From positions 1 through 6,301 of the forward strand of contig CAZRTG010000199.1 in NCBI GenBank assembly GCA_964602895.1: DNA of 6,301 nucleotides, read 5' to 3'. This DNA comes from JAWXBM01 sp964602895. GTDB taxonomy: Bacteria; Pseudomonadota; Gammaproteobacteria; Xanthomonadales; SZUA-36. Position 1 is the stretch's first letter, and each line of letters begins with the position of its first letter. The notes beneath the pieces are model-generated. The model saw only the letters and a program-made list of their open reading frames with translations, had not been told where the DNA came from and did no database searches. Below are positions 4,845 to 6,301 of this stretch, in pieces. A program made the position numbers and the translations under genes.

Positions 4845-6301
4845 ATGACAACAGAACCAGCAATCCAGCAGAATCAGCAATCTCAATTGAAAGATCTGAT
4901 CACAAAAGGCAAAGAGCAGGGTTTTTTGACCTATGCTCAGGTCAATGACCACCTGCCTGACGATATCGTCGATCCGGAACAAATCGAAGACATCGTCAAT
5001 ATGATCAATGACATGGGTATCCAGGTGCATGAAGAAGCGCCGGACACCGATGACATCATCCTCAATGACGATGCTACCACCGACAGCGATGACGAAACCG
5101 CTGCCGAAGAAGCGGCTGCTGCATTGGCTGCAGTAGAAACAGAAATCGGTCGCACTACCGATCCGGTACGCATGTACATGCGTGAAATGGGTACCGTAGA
5201 GTTGCTCACCCGTGAAGGCGAAATTGCCATCGCCAAGCGTATCGAAGATGGCCTGCTGCAGGTGCATGAAGCCCTGTCCCGTTTTCCGGGTTCTATCGAA
5301 ACCCTGCTGCAGGAGTACATGCTGTATGCCGAAGGCAGTCAGCGTCTGACCGAAGTGATGCTGGATTTCATTGACCCGGAAGAACTGGCAAAACAGGAGA
5401 TTCCTCCCCCGGCCAAACCACCCAAGGCCACGGAAGATGAAGACGACGATGCTGAAGAGAGCGACGGCGAAGATGATGATGACGACGAAGAGGATGAGGA
5501 AGAAGAAACAGCCGCCTCAACCGGACCGGATCTGGAGGAAGTGGTTCGCCGTTTTGACGAGTTGGGCACCTTGCACAAGAAATATCTGGGCTTGCACGCC
5601 AAGCATGGCGCCGGCCACAAGAGCGTGATGGCAATTCGTAATGAGATGGCGCTGATTTTCCTCACCATCAAGTTCCCGGCACGCATGGTGGACCACCTGA
5701 TTGATCGTTTGCGTTACACCGTTTCGCAAGCGCGCGATCTGGAACGGATGATTCTGCAGATGGCCGTATTGCAGGCCCGTATGCCCAAGATGACGTTCCT
5801 CAAGAGCTTTGCCGAGAATGAAGCCAATCCCAAGTGGTTGACGCCCATATTACGCGGCAAGCAGAAGTGGGTGCCGGCACTGAAGGAGCATGCTCCGGAA
5901 ATCAAGCTGGTCCAGGAAAAGCTGGCGCGTATCGAAACCGAATCGCGCTTGAGCATTGCCGAGCTGAAAGACATCAATCGGCAAATGTCGATTGGTGAAG
6001 CCAAGTCACGCCGCGCCAAGAAGGAAATGGTTGAAGCCAACCTGCGTCTGGTGATCTCAATTGCCAAAAAATACACCAACCGCGGTTTGCAGTTCCTCGA
6101 CCTGATCCAGGAAGGCAATATCGGCCTGATGAAAGCGGTGGACAAGTTCGAATACCGCCGCGGCTACAAGTTTTCGACCTATGCCACCTGGTGGATACGC
6201 CAGGCCATTACCCGGTCGATTGCAGACCAGGCCCGCACCATTCGCATTCCGGTGCATATGATCGAAACCATCAACAAGCTGAACCGGATTTCACGGCAGA
6301 T
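4845..6301 (+). CDS. rpoD: RNA polymerase primary sigma factor RpoD (sigma-70), truncated by window end
   Basis: Sigma-70 directs core RNA polymerase to housekeeping promoters. The frame is open from the ATG at 4845 to the edge: 485 full codons of roughly 630 expected, so most of regions 3 and 4 lie outside. Region 1.1 starts at SQLKDLITKGKEQGFLTYAQ (13-32). Region 1.2 begins at DPVRMYMREMGTVELLTREG (106-125). The non-conserved region spans roughly 135-385, and region 2 runs from SRRAKKEMVEANLRLV at 388 through KFSTYATWWIRQAITRS, with the promoter-melting W449-W450, equivalent to E. coli W433-W434. The last residues, PVHMIETINKLNRISRQ, open region 3.0. The non-conserved region carries an acidic tract at 197-221 (22 of 25 residues Asp or Glu). 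No Shine-Dalgarno site is obvious, and the start rests on homology. It follows dnaG by 51 nt. Confidence 0.99.
   Translation, partial: MTTEPAIQQNQQSQLKDLITKGKEQGFLTYAQVNDHLPDDIVDPEQIEDIVNMINDMGIQVHEEAPDTDDIILNDDATTDSDDETAAEEAAAALAAVETEIGRTTDPVRMYMREMGTVELLTREGEIAIAKRIEDGLLQVHEALSRFPGSIETLLQEYMLYAEGSQRLTEVMLDFIDPEELAKQEIPPPAKPPKATEDEDDDAEESDGEDDDDDEEDEEEETAASTGPDLEEVVRRFDELGTLHKKYLGLHAKHGAGHKSVMAIRNEMALIFLTIKFPARMVDHLIDRLRYTVSQARDLERMILQMAVLQARMPKMTFLKSFAENEANPKWLTPILRGKQKWVPALKEHAPEIKLVQEKLARIETESRLSIAELKDINRQMSIGEAKSRRAKKEMVEANLRLVISIAKKYTNRGLQFLDLIQEGNIGLMKAVDKFEYRRGYKFSTYATWWIRQAITRSIADQARTIRIPVHMIETINKLNRISRQ

Noticed and set aside
1155..5195. Frequent GGTACC and GAATTC hexamers across the window
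   Set aside because: Most fall in coding sequence as common codon pairs such as GGT-ACC, with no regular spacing or intergenic clustering.
5339..5686. Minus-strand frame encoding a poly-serine protein
   Set aside because: It is the complement of the acidic GAN-codon run in rpoD; the serine run is an artefact of that composition.

Overview
The window is chromosomal DNA of a gammaproteobacterium. It carries the conserved macromolecular-synthesis locus (ribosomal protein S21, DNA primase, primary sigma factor) with the t6A gene tsaD divergent from it. The protein sequences sit close to E. coli and Pseudomonas orthologues, for example the DnaG N-terminus, RpoD regions 1.2 and 2, and the TsaD HMEGH motif. 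Placement of yqeY between rpsU and dnaG is the arrangement I recall from Pseudomonas-type genomes rather than E. coli. Base composition looks moderately GC-rich by eye. I cannot name genus or family.

Layout. 1-377 (minus): 5' part of tsaD, running off the left edge. 378-451: short divergent intergenic region. 452-2029 (plus): a gamma-glutamyltransferase-family Ntn hydrolase of 525 aa, without a signal peptide. 2030-2151: rpsU control region, with a good extended -10 promoter and three tandem 11-bp repeats over its -35 area. 2152-2367: rpsU. 2368-2557: GC-rich intergenic stretch with a hairpin that could attenuate transcription. 2558-3004: yqeY. 3054-4793: dnaG. 4794-4844: short gap with a small hairpin. 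4845-6301: rpoD, cut by the right edge at codon 486, within region 3.0.

How the genes fit together. rpsU, yqeY, dnaG and rpoD are co-directional with gaps of 190, 49 and 51 nt. They look like one operon linking initiation of translation, replication and transcription, with internal control after rpsU. TsaD (t6A tRNA modification) is transcribed away from it. The accessory element is the gamma-glutamyltransferase-like gene wedged between tsaD and rpsU, which are usually direct divergent neighbours. Its catalytic Thr and glycine-rich loops are present, but residues that hold the glutamate in classical GGT appear replaced.

Most of the window is ordinary housekeeping DNA. I see no mobile element, CRISPR array, tRNA, rRNA or clearly new system. 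The points worth a second look are the divergent GGT paralogue and its position, the 11-bp repeat array at the rpsU promoter, and a strongly acidic tract in RpoD.
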